Assembly: GCA_945907055.1 (NCBI GenBank)
Contig: CAMDSG010000005.1
Location: 1-26,725, forward strand
DNA from: Bifidobacterium breve
Lineage (GTDB): Bacteria > Actinomycetota > Acidimicrobiia > IMCC26256
DNA: 26,725 bases
Direction of reading: 5' to 3'
Made by a program: the position numbers and the translations under genes. A model generated the notes under the pieces. That model made no database searches and was not told the origin of the DNA. It saw nothing but the letters and a program-made list of their open reading frames with translations. Below, piece after piece: positions 1 to 8,530 of this stretch. Every line of letters starts with the position of its first letter. The stretch's first letter is position 1.

Positions 1-240
1 GAGACCCCAGAATGCCTCATCAGGGCTTGCACCTGCGTGATGAAGACTGAGCAACTGGTCGTCATAGCCTTCACCGGCAGCCATTGCCTTCTCAAAAATG
101 GTTGGGTTCGATGTAACTCCGCGTATGCCATCCTGTGTCATCAAGGCATCGAGACCCCCGCTTCGAAGCATGCTTCGAGAGAGATTGTCATACCAAGGAC
201 TCTGCCCAAATTCGTTGAGGCGAGATATTCCGTTTGCCAT
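1..240 (-). CDS. tal: transaldolase, N-terminal part (runs off the left edge)
   Basis: Reverse-strand reading from the ATG at 240-238 gives 80 codons to the window edge without a stop. The protein begins MANGISRLNEFGQSPWYDNL and continues through a GIRGVTSNPTIFEKAM segment, which is the N-terminal signature of bacterial transaldolase (sedoheptulose-7-phosphate + glyceraldehyde-3-phosphate to erythrose-4-phosphate + fructose-6-phosphate, cytosolic, non-oxidative pentose phosphate pathway). The active-site lysine lies beyond the window. The start codon sits one base after the transketolase stop, so the two genes are almost certainly one operon and translationally coupled, the usual actinobacterial tkt-tal order. 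Confidence 0.95.
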   Translation of the reverse strand, partial: MANGISRLNEFGQSPWYDNLSRSMLRSGGLDALMTQDGIRGVTSNPTIFEKAMAAGEGYDDQLLSLHHAGASPDEAFWGL

Positions 241-241
241 T

Positions 242-2320
242 TTAGATCCCCTTATTGCTAACCAAAGCTTGAGCACGCTCCACAACTGCTTCTACCGTAA
301 AACCAAAGTGTCGCATCGCTATATCACCGGGCGCAGAGGTACCGAAGGTGTCGATGCCGATTGAGTCCTGCGCATATCGAGCCCACCCGAAGGTGCTCGC
401 TGCCTCAACCGAGAGGCAAGGAACACCTGGTATGAGTACGCCTGCGCGATCCTCGTCTGAGCAATTAGCAAATAAATCCCACGATGGCATCGATACAACA
501 CGAGCGCGTATACCAAGTTCATTCAGTTTCATATGCGCATCTACACAGAGAGTGACCTCGGAACCGGTACCGATGAGTATCACGTCAGGCTTCGAATTAG
601 AGGAGTCCGATGCCTCCTTAACTAAGACATAAGCACCCTTGGCTACTCCCTCTGCAGATAGAGCCTCTGTCCCTGGCAGTACTGGAAGGTTCTGCCTCGA
701 GAGGATTATCGCCGTTGGGCCCTTTCCTTTGATGTGGACCCTCCAAGCTGCAGCCACCTCGTTCGCATCTGCTGGCCGAATGAGACGCAGCCCAGGCATA
801 GCTCGAAGCGAAGCAAGCTGCTCAATAGGTTGATGAGTCGGGCCGTCCTCCCCAACTGCGATGGAGTCGTGTGACCAAACAAAAGCAACCTTTGAGCGCT
901 GCATAGCGGCGGTTCGAACAGCGGGGCGCATGTAATCACTAAAGACGAAGAAGGTCCCTCCGAAAGGCAAGAGGCCACCCTCGGCCATTCCGTTCATTAC
1001 GGAGCCCATTCCGTGTTCACGCACCCCAAAATAGATTTGACGCCCACTGGGATTCTCGGTGGTGAATACCTCTGCGTTCTTCAACGCGGTTCCGGTATTC
1101 CCAGTGAGATCTGCGCCACCTCCCATCAACCCTGGAACGTCATCAACAAGCGCATCTAGCACCGCTGCACACGCGACACGAGTCGCAAGCATCGATCCTT
1201 CTTCCCATGTCGGAAGCGACTCCTCCCAACCCGGTAAGCCGCTCTGATCTACACATGCATCAAACTCATCTGAGAGTCTCTTGTCCGACGCACGCACTTC
1301 TGACAAGCGTTGCATCCAAGCAAGACGCTTCGCTTCTCCGCGCGTTCCAGATATGCGATATTCGCTCAGCACATCGCTAGGTACGGTAAACGTCTCATCA
1401 GCAGGGAGCCCAATGATTGCTTTTACAACGCCAATTTCATCCCCACCGAGCGGGTTGCCATGTGCCGCAGCGGTGTCAGTAAATTTGGGCGATGGATACC
1501 CAATATGACTACGCAGAACAATCAAAGAGGGCTTGTCTTCAACTGCAATCGCCTCGTTGATCGCTAACTCCAAAGCGTCTAGATCGTTAGCGATCTCGCC
1601 AACCTCTAATACGTGCCATCCGTAAGCGACAAAAGCGCTCTCAACTTCGTGGCTGAAAGAGAGATCGGTTGAGCCGTCGATAGTGATCATGTTGTCGTCG
1701 TAGATTGCAATCAAGTGCCCTAGGCCTAGATGCCCGGCCAACGATGCTGCCTCGTGGCTTACGCCCTCCTGAAGGTCTCCGTCGCCGCAGATCGTAAAGA
1801 TGCGGTGATCGCATAGCTCGGCACCGAAACGCGACCGATGATTAGCCTCAGCAACTGCAAGCCCTACTGCGTTGGCAAAACCCTGCCCTAGCGGACCAGT
1901 GGTTACCTCAACGCCTCGCGTGTGGCCTTTCTCAGGGTGTCCAGGGGCCTTCGATCCAAGTTGCCGGAAGTTCCGCAGGTCATCAAGTTCAAGACCAAAT
2001 CCGCATAGGTAAAGCATCGAATAGAGAAGCATCGACGCATGCCCTGCACTGAGGACGAAACGATCGCGATCTGGCCAGAGTGCGTCTTCGGTGTCGTAAT
2101 TTAGAATCCGGGTGTATAGAACATGCGCCAACGGAGCAAGGGCCATCGGCGTTCCTGGGTGGCCTGACTTTGCAGCCTGCACCGCATCCATTGTGAGACC
2201 GCGAATTACTTCGATTCCTCGCTGCTCCCAAGAATCACTATTCCCAGAAAATTCCTTCCCTGCGGTATCGCCAGAATCCATAGGTGTAGACCCGCTTGTT
2301 CCAGAGCTACTCGCGCTCAA
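242..2320 (-). CDS. tkt: transketolase
   Basis: This 692-residue protein has the normal transketolase length. It shows the substrate/ThDP region KSGHPGTPM near residues 51-59, the ThDP-binding stretch GDGDLQEGVSHEA near 179-191, and the pyrimidine-domain segment with GVREHGMG and a DGPTHQP motif. It transfers two-carbon units between ketose and aldose phosphates in the pentose phosphate pathway, using thiamine diphosphate and a divalent metal. The chosen start is a TTG at 2320-2318, preceded on the minus strand by a GGGGA-type ribosome site. The first 30 residues are Ser/Gly rich and not conserved in the family, so the ATG at 2281-2279 is a possible alternative. It is followed at once by tal. 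Confidence 0.96.
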   Translation of the reverse strand: MSASSSGTSGSTPMDSGDTAGKEFSGNSDSWEQRGIEVIRGLTMDAVQAAKSGHPGTPMALAPLAHVLYTRILNYDTEDALWPDRDRFVLSAGHASMLLYSMLYLCGFGLELDDLRNFRQLGSKAPGHPEKGHTRGVEVTTGPLGQGFANAVGLAVAEANHRSRFGAELCDHRIFTICGDGDLQEGVSHEAASLAGHLGLGHLIAIYDDNMITIDGSTDLSFSHEVESAFVAYGWHVLEVGEIANDLDALELAINEAIAVEDKPSLIVLRSHIGYPSPKFTDTAAAHGNPLGGDEIGVVKAIIGLPADETFTVPSDVLSEYRISGTRGEAKRLAWMQRLSEVRASDKRLSDEFDACVDQSGLPGWEESLPTWEEGSMLATRVACAAVLDALVDDVPGLMGGGADLTGNTGTALKNAEVFTTENPSGRQIYFGVREHGMGSVMNGMAEGGLLPFGGTFFVFSDYMRPAVRTAAMQRSKVAFVWSHDSIAVGEDGPTHQPIEQLASLRAMPGLRLIRPADANEVAAAWRVHIKGKGPTAIILSRQNLPVLPGTEALSAEGVAKGAYVLVKEASDSSNSKPDVILIGTGSEVTLCVDAHMKLNELGIRARVVSMPSWDLFANCSDEDRAGVLIPGVPCLSVEAASTFGWARYAQDSIGIDTFGTSAPGDIAMRHFGFTVEAVVERAQALVSNKGI

Positions 2321-2410
2321 CTAAATCCCCGTTCTCGTCCAGTGTGAAGAATTTGTATCAGTTCGGTCAAGCCTCGGGTTCCGCCCCATTAGCCCTGAAG
2401 AGCGATCCTA

Positions 2411-2430
2411 CGCAGACCCACCGGTCTGCC
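2411..2430 (-). terminator. hairpin downstream of the FIST gene, possible terminator
   Basis: A perfect 7-bp inverted repeat (GCAGACC at 2412-2418, GGTCTGC at 2423-2429) with a 4-base loop lies about 30 bases past the stop of the FIST gene and ahead of tkt. No T-tract follows on the minus strand, so it may be an imperfect intrinsic terminator, an RNA-stability hairpin, or an operator. It is the only clear structure in the 138-base gap 2321-2458. Confidence 0.4.
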
Positions 2431-2458
2431 TGAGTATTTACCGCAAGTTCCTTGCAAT

Positions 2459-3616
2459 TCACCTCGGGAAAAGAGCAAGGCTTGCAGTAAATCCATGAAG
2501 ATGGTTCTCCCCTGCAATCGGACCAATCTCGCCGGCGCAGGCCATGCCCGCCAACGGCAGTGGGCCAATCGCAGTCTGGACAGCCTCGGCATCTTGGTTG
2601 GGCTTTAAGAAGAAGCGGGACCCGCGCCCATTGCAAGTAAACATCAGCACACCGCCAGCCTCCTCTCCATCTAGTAATACCCCTAAATCCTCCAAGGCCG
2701 AGGCGGCATCACGAACCTGGAACTGAGCAGTGGTGCCTACCTCAACGTGTGCTCCTATCGCAATTGCTCCGGTGACTCTGTCGCCGCCGATAACAGAGCG
2801 AATCAAGAAGTCACCTCTGCCCAGAATGTCATCACTCTCATTAACTGCCACTCCGAGATGAACTCCACCTCTAAGTAGCTCACGATCAGTCTCCTCGGCC
2901 TCCGAGGCGACATCGCGCAGACGATCCAATGCAGTCTTGCCCCCCAATGACTCAATGAATTGGCCCTCTGAAGCAGTAACAGTAAAAGGAACCCCAAGTG
3001 GGCGACATCCTTGAGAGACAACAGTTCTTATTGGCTCGCCGCCTGAGATAGCAATGCCGACAGCTCCGCTTGTGAGTATCTCGTTGTTCAAGACCATGCG
3101 ATTCAAACCTGGTCGGGATCCTGCTGAAGCATTTCCCCCAACAATGAGTAGCTGTGGGTATCGCGCCTCGGCGGACCGAAGCGCTAAATCAACTGGGAAA
3201 CTAAACGGATCAGCGAGTAGAAGAAGAGTATGAGCAGCGTCCGTGGCATCAGACCAACCCGCTACTTCTAGACCATCAAGGGTCTGTACCGCCTCGAGCC
3301 TCATAACATCAAGGTCATTATCAGGCAGCACCGCCGCGAAGATGCTCAAGCCAGGTGCGTCTTCAATCTCGGTCTCTCCGCCTATAGCGGAGACTGATGT
3401 AGCTGCGATTACTGCATGCGCATTCAAGAGACTCTGCAGAGCAGAATGGATATCCTCGAATGCGCCGATGTGGTGAGCAGTTGCGAACCAGACAACTAAG
3501 TCTGGGCGCTCTCCGTTAAGAGTCTCGATGAGTGCTCCCACGGCTTCACCAACCGCTTGAGTCGCCAAGGGATGGGAGGAGCAACTCGATGCAAAGGTTC
3601 TTTCTTGGTTCATCAT
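2459..3616 (-). CDS. FIST (F-box and intracellular signal transduction) domain protein
   Basis: The 385-residue protein matches the FIST_N/FIST_C layout. An N-terminal half contains LVVWFATAHH, a conserved Ser/Ala/Gly-rich AVIAATSVSAIGGE segment and LLLLADPFSFP. A C-terminal half ends with VLMFTCNGRGSRFF and GMACAGEIGPI, the typical FIST_C signature. FIST domains are thought to sense small ligands such as amino acids, often linked to signalling proteins; no output domain is present here, so it is a stand-alone FIST protein with unknown ligand. Its start overlaps the glycosyltransferase stop by one base (TAATG), indicating a two-gene operon. A second in-frame ATG follows directly at 3613-3611. 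Confidence 0.85.
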   Translation of the reverse strand: MMNQERTFASSCSSHPLATQAVGEAVGALIETLNGERPDLVVWFATAHHIGAFEDIHSALQSLLNAHAVIAATSVSAIGGETEIEDAPGLSIFAAVLPDNDLDVMRLEAVQTLDGLEVAGWSDATDAAHTLLLLADPFSFPVDLALRSAEARYPQLLIVGGNASAGSRPGLNRMVLNNEILTSGAVGIAISGGEPIRTVVSQGCRPLGVPFTVTASEGQFIESLGGKTALDRLRDVASEAEETDRELLRGGVHLGVAVNESDDILGRGDFLIRSVIGGDRVTGAIAIGAHVEVGTTAQFQVRDAASALEDLGVLLDGEEAGGVLMFTCNGRGSRFFLKPNQDAEAVQTAIGPLPLAGMACAGEIGPIAGENHLHGFTASLALFPR

Positions 3617-4332
3617 TAATCTTTCGGGACCGGGCCTAGGACGCGCCGTAGGCGAACAATTCCTCCGAGAGTGCGCGGAACACGTCGAAGGATTGAGGTT
3701 CTTGATGGTCGAAGTTCAGTCACGTCCACAGGCACCTCAGCGACAATCATTCCTGCCCGCTCGGCACGAATAATTACCTCTGTATCGAATAGGTCAGCAC
3801 CGCACTGACATGAATCAATTACGCCACGAAGCGCCCCGAGATTGAGTACCTTCATACCGTGCGTGTCGGAGAGCGAGAGCCCGAACTGTCGCCTGAGTAT
3901 CCCGCTAAATATGGCTGTGGCAAGCCTGCGAAGTCTGGAGCGATTGTCGCTTGAGCCCGGTGCTCGCTTGGAGCCAACTACGACGACCGGGCCAGTTGGA
4001 TTCGCACTCCAATCGAGAACCTCTAGTGCCGAGTCAGCAAAATCGAGGTCGAAATAATCAACATCGAAAATAATCGCCACTTCGCCAACGGAACTCTTGA
4101 GACCGGCCCGCAATGCCTCGCCGTAATCCGCGTATCCAAGCGACTGAGTAGAGACCTCGGGGAGTCTGGAGCAGATCTCCTCAGCAATCTGGTTGGTCTC
4201 ATCGGTTGATCCGTTCTCGACGATCTGGATCTCAAAGGAGATCTTGCGTGAGGTAAATCCTTCGTGAATCGCTGCGACTGTGGCGTCGAGCATCCCAGAC
4301 TCGTTGAACGCTGGAAGCACTACCGATATCAC
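3616..4332 (-). CDS. family 2 glycosyltransferase (dolichyl-phosphate mannose synthase-like)
   Basis: The 238-residue soluble protein begins with the GT-A fold start MISVVLPAFNES, has the nucleotide-sugar motif VENGSTDET near residues 38-46 and a DVD metal-binding motif at 90-92. The later DTHGMKVLN and DTEVIIRAERAG segments resemble polyprenyl-phosphate mannosyl/glucosyl transferases. No C-terminal membrane helices are seen. It probably transfers a sugar from a nucleotide donor to a lipid phosphate or surface polymer; the acceptor cannot be told. The start is GTG at 4332-4330 with a good AAAGGAC ribosome site upstream. It is divergent from the acyl-CoA synthetase genes and coupled to the FIST gene. 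Confidence 0.85.
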   Translation of the reverse strand: MISVVLPAFNESGMLDATVAAIHEGFTSRKISFEIQIVENGSTDETNQIAEEICSRLPEVSTQSLGYADYGEALRAGLKSSVGEVAIIFDVDYFDLDFADSALEVLDWSANPTGPVVVVGSKRAPGSSDNRSRLRRLATAIFSGILRRQFGLSLSDTHGMKVLNLGALRGVIDSCQCGADLFDTEVIIRAERAGMIVAEVPVDVTELRPSRTSILRRVPRTLGGIVRLRRVLGPVPKD

Positions 4333-4429
4333 TTGCGGTCCTTTTAAATCTCTAGGGGTTCAGATTAACAACCGACGGAGATCCCGCCCTCAGCCCGTTA
4401 GGCTACCCGGCCGAGGAGAGGAATCCGTC

Positions 4430-5086
4430 TTGACGACATTGTCAGAAGCATCATCTAAAGAATTACTCAGGCGCCACGGAGTTCCATTCGCAGAGGAGCG
4501 TATTGTCTCTTCTCCAGAGGAGGCGATTGAAGCGGCCGAGAAAATCGGATATCCCTGTGTCGCCAAGTTAAACGGTGACCGAATTGCTCACAAAACCGAG
4601 CGCGGCCTCGTACGGCTAGGACTTCAGAGCCCCGAGGCGGTTAGGGACGCCGTTAGCGATCTCTTCGGCGCTGCAAAGCCTGAGGATGGGGAGGTCTCAG
4701 TCCTTATCGCACCGATGCTCAGCGGAGCACGCGAACTCATCGCAGGGTTCTTAACAGATGAACAATTTGGAAAGGTAGTAATGATCGGAGTCGGGGGAGT
4801 TCTCGCTGAAGCAATTGCGGATGTCGCTTTTAGGCTTCTTCCCCTAGCGAGTGGCGACGCCGAGTCGATGATCGACGAGCTTAAGACTCAGTCCCTCTTC
4901 GAGGAATTCCGAGGGGAGCCTGCGATAAACAAAGACTCGGTTGCGATCGTGTTAAACGCTCTAAGCAACGTCGCAATAGCGGAATCAAACGTTCTCTCTG
5001 TTGACCTGAACCCTCTCATCATCGTAGATGGGGAGCCAATCGCAGTAGATGCCCTCGTTGAGATCCTTAGTGGAGTCTCCAAGTGA
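4430..5086 (+). CDS. acdB: ADP-forming acetyl/acyl-CoA synthetase, beta (ATP-grasp) subunit
   Basis: The roughly 218-residue protein is an ATP-grasp domain of the acyl-CoA synthetase (ADP-forming) family: ELLRRHGVPFAEERIV at the N terminus, GYPCVAKLNGDRIAHKTERG, the GVGGVLAEAIADVAFRL segment and a closing LSVDLNPLIIVDGEPIAVDA. With the alpha subunit it should interconvert acyl-CoA + ADP + phosphate and acid + ATP + CoA. A longer reading frame opens at 4280, but that part runs antisense through the divergent glycosyltransferase start. The TTG at 4430, behind a GAGGAGAGG ribosome site, gives the length expected for the family. The stop overlaps the GTG of the alpha subunit (GTGA). Confidence 0.85.
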   Translation: MTTLSEASSKELLRRHGVPFAEERIVSSPEEAIEAAEKIGYPCVAKLNGDRIAHKTERGLVRLGLQSPEAVRDAVSDLFGAAKPEDGEVSVLIAPMLSGARELIAGFLTDEQFGKVVMIGVGGVLAEAIADVAFRLLPLASGDAESMIDELKTQSLFEEFRGEPAINKDSVAIVLNALSNVAIAESNVLSVDLNPLIIVDGEPIAVDALVEILSGVSK

Positions 5087-6558
5087 CTCCGCCTCGTGAA
5101 GGATTCAAAGCGTTCTTCGATCCGCGCGGCGTTGTAGTTGCGGGAGCCTCAACACACCCCGGGAAATTCGGGTTTGTTGCCCTGCACAACATTCTCTCCC
5201 AAGGTTACGCAGGTGAGGTCTACGCAACCAATAGAGATGGCGGATCCATTCTTGGAATTGAGACTGTCCCTAGCATTGATGACCTACCACCGGATGCTGT
5301 TGTAGACCTTGTATTTGTCTGCACCCCCGCATCTGGCAACGAGGACTTAATCAGAGCCTGTTCTCGGCGCGGAATACGTGCTGCCTTTGTTACCTCGGCA
5401 GGATACGGCGAGTCTGGAGAAGACGGCCGAGTAGCGGAGCAGAGACTTGTTGCGCTCGCCGACGAACTCGGAATACTTCTAGCGGGGCCAAACGGACAGG
5501 GAGTTGTATCGACTCCCTCGAGACTCTGTGCTCAGATTGTGGCTCCATACCCGCCGGCGGGCCGCATAGGCGTTGCGAGCCAATCCGGCAACTTTGTCTC
5601 TTCATTCCTGAACTATGCATACCAGAGCGGGGTCGGCATAAGTCGTGCAGTCTCCGCAGGTAATGCAGCTGCGTTGACTGTCCCAGATCTTCTTGACTTT
5701 TATGCAAGCGACGATGAAACCGATGTCTCTCTTGCTTATGTGGAGGGCATAGCGGATGGCAGGGCCTTCGCTGAACGTATCCGGGTCGTTACAGAGCAGA
5801 AGCCCGTAGTTTTGCTGAAGGGCGGCGCAACATCGGGCGGACAACGCGCTGCGGCGTCCCATACCGGTGCGCTCGCAACAGATGATCGCATTTTTGATGG
5901 TGCCATGCGCCAATCAGGGGCTACTCGAGCAGCCAACGTAGAGGAGGCCTTTGAGGCCGCTGCAACGTTTGCTACGCAGCCTCTGCCTAGGGGTCCTCGA
6001 GTTGGCGTAATAACGACCGCCGGAGGTTGGGGTGTAGTAACCGCTGATGCCATTACCCGTTCCTCACTCGAGTTAGCGATACTCTCAGACTCGTTGCGCG
6101 ATGCAATTGATTTACTTCTTCCTCCGCGCTGGAGCCGCAATAACCCCATCGATCTTGCGGGCGGGGAGACGAGGGACACGATCCCCGAGATCCTGTCTTT
6201 GGTGGCACAGGACCCGACTATCGACGCCATTATTTATCTGGGGCTCGGCATTCAGTCGAACCAAGCGAGCCTGATGCGAAACGGTTCTTTCTATCCAGAC
6301 CATGGGATTGAGCGGATAGTTGACTACCACGAGCGGCAGGACAGAAGGTTCGCCGAGGCCGCAGCAGAGATATCTCAAACCTTCGGCAAGCCGATACTCA
6401 CCGCAACCGAATTAGCTATTGCAGATCCAAATAATGCCGGTCCCCGAGCGGTAAGAGAAACAAAAAAACTTTGCTACGCATCCTCTAATAGAGCAGTAAC
6501 GGCTCTTGAGCATCTTTGGCAGCATGCTCGCTGGCGAGAGCAACACGGTTTGACTTGA
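5083..6558 (+). CDS. acdA: ADP-forming acetyl/acyl-CoA synthetase, alpha subunit
   Basis: This 491-residue protein has a CoA-binding Rossmann domain (residues about 1-135, with VVVAGASTHPGKFG) followed by two succinyl-CoA-synthetase-like ligase domains. A SHTGALA motif places the phosphorylated histidine near residue 260, the phosphate carrier between acyl phosphate and ADP. The usual GPNC motif reads GPNGQG (135-140), a minor deviation. It forms the enzyme with the beta subunit just upstream (GTGA overlap). Subunits are split, as in archaeal ACD, rather than fused. The substrate (acetate, propionate or branched acyl) cannot be read from sequence. It ends in TGA, which overlaps the likely TTG start of the peptidase gene. 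Confidence 0.88.
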   Translation: MTPPREGFKAFFDPRGVVVAGASTHPGKFGFVALHNILSQGYAGEVYATNRDGGSILGIETVPSIDDLPPDAVVDLVFVCTPASGNEDLIRACSRRGIRAAFVTSAGYGESGEDGRVAEQRLVALADELGILLAGPNGQGVVSTPSRLCAQIVAPYPPAGRIGVASQSGNFVSSFLNYAYQSGVGISRAVSAGNAAALTVPDLLDFYASDDETDVSLAYVEGIADGRAFAERIRVVTEQKPVVLLKGGATSGGQRAAASHTGALATDDRIFDGAMRQSGATRAANVEEAFEAAATFATQPLPRGPRVGVITTAGGWGVVTADAITRSSLELAILSDSLRDAIDLLLPPRWSRNNPIDLAGGETRDTIPEILSLVAQDPTIDAIIYLGLGIQSNQASLMRNGSFYPDHGIERIVDYHERQDRRFAEAAAEISQTFGKPILTATELAIADPNNAGPRAVRETKKLCYASSNRAVTALEHLWQHARWREQHGLT

Positions 6559-7955
6559 TTACTACGCATCGAAGGCGCCAACGAATCACTGCTACCGCAC
6601 TCGGAGTCGTCGGTGCCACCTTTATTGGGGTTGCGCTTCTCTGGACCCATGAAGAAAGCAGCTCTTCGGCAGTCTCTCCGGCAAGCACTACGCCCCTCTT
6701 CTCGCCTCGCCGTCTGCCTGCGACCATCATCGATACCGCAAGCGCTCTGCGGCTCAAATCTCAGATCGAGTCAGTCTCGATTGGGAGCGATGCCTGCTTT
6801 GTTGTTGACGATGCGGGAGAGTCGATCGCAGAATTCAATTCGAATACTCCGCTTAGGCCGGCCAGCGCGATGAAGTTAGTCAGTTCTGCAGGGGTAGTTG
6901 ACGTACTCGGGCCTGGCTATACATTTACAACAAAGGTGGTCGGGGATTCTGGGTCTTCCTCCGATTCCCTCACACTCGTGGGGTCAGGAGACCCCGTGTT
7001 ATCCACCCCCCAGGGGATTGCCGCTATTGAGCGCGACCCTGTTAGGCGCGGCTCAGCAATTACGGAGCTCGCAATTTTAGCTGATCGTGTCGTCGCCGCT
7101 GGGGTCCGTTCTTTGCCGAAGGGCATCGTGGTAGACGACCACGTTTTCGATGAACGTCGCTACAACCCTGCATGGCCAATCTCGTATCGAACCGACGGCG
7201 AGATCGGACCAATAGGTGCCCTCTCCGTTGACTCAGGTTGGAGTAATCCAAGTGCTCGCAGTGCCTCTGGTGAAGATCCTGCCCTCGCAGCTGGAGCATC
7301 CTTCGCAAGCCTTTTACGTGATCGGGGCGTAAAGGTTGGCGGAGTCACGACCGGACGGGCATCCCAGGGCGATACGACAGTCGCTGAGATCAAGTCTCCG
7401 AGATTGGACGAGATCGTCGCGAGCATCCTCTCTTCGAGTAACAATCATGGCTCTGAGATGTTAGTTAAGGCGGTATCCGCGAATGCTGGAAACACCGGGA
7501 GCACCGCCGATGGAGTTGAGCGAATTAAGCAGCGTTTAGTGAGGAGGGGAGTATTCATCGATGGAATGGTGATGCTTGATGGCTCGGGCCTGGCTAGACA
7601 AGATGCAGTTAGCTGCAGGACGCTAAAGGATGTCCTCGGGTTAGGGGAGAGGCGCAAGACCAAGGTGATCAAGACCGGCCTTGCCATCGCTGGGGTGCGG
7701 GGCAGTCTCGCTCTGCGCTTAGATGAAACAGAACTAGACGGGCGCTTGTTTGCTAAGACCGGGACGCTAAATGGAGTCTCAGCGCTCGCCGGCCGGGTAG
7801 AGGTGCGCAGGCCGCTTCTATTTGCGCTCATTCTAAATGGCGCCTTCTCAGAGCAGCAGGCATACGCAAAGCGTGAGGAGGTGGCCAAATTGATTTCGCG
7901 CTTTCCAGACGTTGCGATCTCACTTCCTGACCTCCCATTACCGGGGAATCCATGA
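6555..7955 (+). CDS. dacB: D-alanyl-D-alanine carboxypeptidase/endopeptidase, PBP4 (S13) family
   Basis: The protein has all three penicillin-binding motifs: SAMK (Ser104-Lys107), SNN (295-297) and KTG (401-403), with the long domain insertion between the first two that defines the S13/PBP4 class. An N-terminal hydrophobic segment (ITATALGVVGATFIGVALLW) serves as a signal or membrane anchor, so it acts outside the membrane in trimming or cutting peptidoglycan cross-links. The frame is open from an ATG at 6516, inside acdA, but the TTG at 6555-6557 overlaps the acdA stop as TTGA and puts a short basic N terminus before the helix; I prefer it (466 residues). Coupling to a central-metabolism enzyme is unexpected. 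Confidence 0.88.
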   Translation: MITTHRRRQRITATALGVVGATFIGVALLWTHEESSSSAVSPASTTPLFSPRRLPATIIDTASALRLKSQIESVSIGSDACFVVDDAGESIAEFNSNTPLRPASAMKLVSSAGVVDVLGPGYTFTTKVVGDSGSSSDSLTLVGSGDPVLSTPQGIAAIERDPVRRGSAITELAILADRVVAAGVRSLPKGIVVDDHVFDERRYNPAWPISYRTDGEIGPIGALSVDSGWSNPSARSASGEDPALAAGASFASLLRDRGVKVGGVTTGRASQGDTTVAEIKSPRLDEIVASILSSSNNHGSEMLVKAVSANAGNTGSTADGVERIKQRLVRRGVFIDGMVMLDGSGLARQDAVSCRTLKDVLGLGERRKTKVIKTGLAIAGVRGSLALRLDETELDGRLFAKTGTLNGVSALAGRVEVRRPLLFALILNGAFSEQQAYAKREEVAKLISRFPDVAISLPDLPLPGNP

Positions 7956-7997
7956 CCCCGTTTGCCCAGCGCACCCCTTACAGGCGAGACTCACCCC

Positions 7998-8321
7998 GTG
8001 GCCCCAAGTAGCAAACCTCTTCCGCAGCAAGGACTCGAACTAAAAGAGCTTGTTGTTGCGTATTTCAAGCAAGAGACAACCGATGAACTCAAGGGGCTTG
8101 CCGGTTATGTCGCATTCGGTTTGTCGGCTTGGCTCCTAATAGGCATTGGGGTTGTCTGTGCCGCCGTTGGATTACTGAGGCTTCTTCAAGAAGAAATGGC
8201 GTCGGTCTTCGATGGCAATTGGTCTTGGGCGCCGTATCTAATTGTTGTATTGATCCTAGGAATCAGCGGTTACATAACATGGAAGGCGACTACCCGTCGC
8301 CGGGAAGGCAGCTCTCGATGA
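7998..8321 (+). CDS. small membrane protein, actinobacterial Holin-X (phage holin family) type
   Basis: The roughly 107-residue protein has a basic/polar N-terminal part with an amphipathic KELVVAYFKQETTDELKGL stretch, then two membrane helices (AFGLSAWLLIGIGVVCAAVGLL and YLIVVLILGISGYITW) and a short basic tail TTRRREGSSR. This resembles the actinobacterial Holin-X (Phage_holin_3_6) proteins, which despite the name are chromosomal and of unknown role. The GTG at 7998 has a GGCGAG-type site in front; a TTG at 7962 is an alternative start adding 12 residues. It overlaps the next gene by four bases (ATGA). Confidence 0.7.
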   Translation: MAPSSKPLPQQGLELKELVVAYFKQETTDELKGLAGYVAFGLSAWLLIGIGVVCAAVGLLRLLQEEMASVFDGNWSWAPYLIVVLILGISGYITWKATTRRREGSSR

Positions 8322-8530
8322 CCCCTGATGATAAACGAATCTCACCGGAAGATATACGTAACAAACTTAACGAGATTACCGGTAGCGTCGGCGACGAATT
8401 TGAGACGACCAAAAGCACAGCAGTTACCGTTGGGGCAATTGTAATTGGGGTAGTCATCGTCTCCGTATTCCTACTCGGACGACGCAGAGGAAAGCGGCTC
8501 GCGACGATTGTTGAGATCAGACGCGTATGA
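8318..8530 (+). CDS. small single-helix membrane protein with basic C-terminal tail
   Basis: From the ATG at 8318, overlapping the previous stop as ATGA, a 70-residue protein is read. It has a charged N-terminal half (SPEDIRNKLNEITGSVGDEF), one hydrophobic helix (AVTVGAIVIGVVIVSVFLLG) and a RRRGKR stop-transfer motif followed by TIVEIRRV. The first half recalls the DUF3618-like proteins that accompany Holin-X genes in actinobacteria. No function is known. The frame is open further upstream (from 8129), but that part is inside the previous gene and the overlap start is far more likely. The stop overlaps the next start (ATGA). Confidence 0.7.
   Translation: MTPDDKRISPEDIRNKLNEITGSVGDEFETTKSTAVTVGAIVIGVVIVSVFLLGRRRGKRLATIVEIRRV

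Noticed and set aside
4280..4429. A 50-residue N-terminal extension of the acyl-CoA synthetase beta subunit.
   Set aside because: The extension is antisense to the divergent glycosyltransferase start and has no ATP-grasp similarity; the TTG at 4430 with a good ribosome site gives the usual length.
5736..6230. A 164-codon open frame on the minus strand.
   Set aside because: It is antisense to acdA, which has full family motifs through this stretch, and has no matching promoter or ribosome site.
8129..8317. An upstream extension of the 70-residue membrane protein.
   Set aside because: It is a different frame within the Holin-X-like gene; the ATGA overlap start at 8318 fits the operon pattern.
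7998..8321. A prophage holin.
   Set aside because: No phage genes, endolysin or integrase are nearby; Holin-X proteins of this kind are ordinary chromosomal actinobacterial genes.
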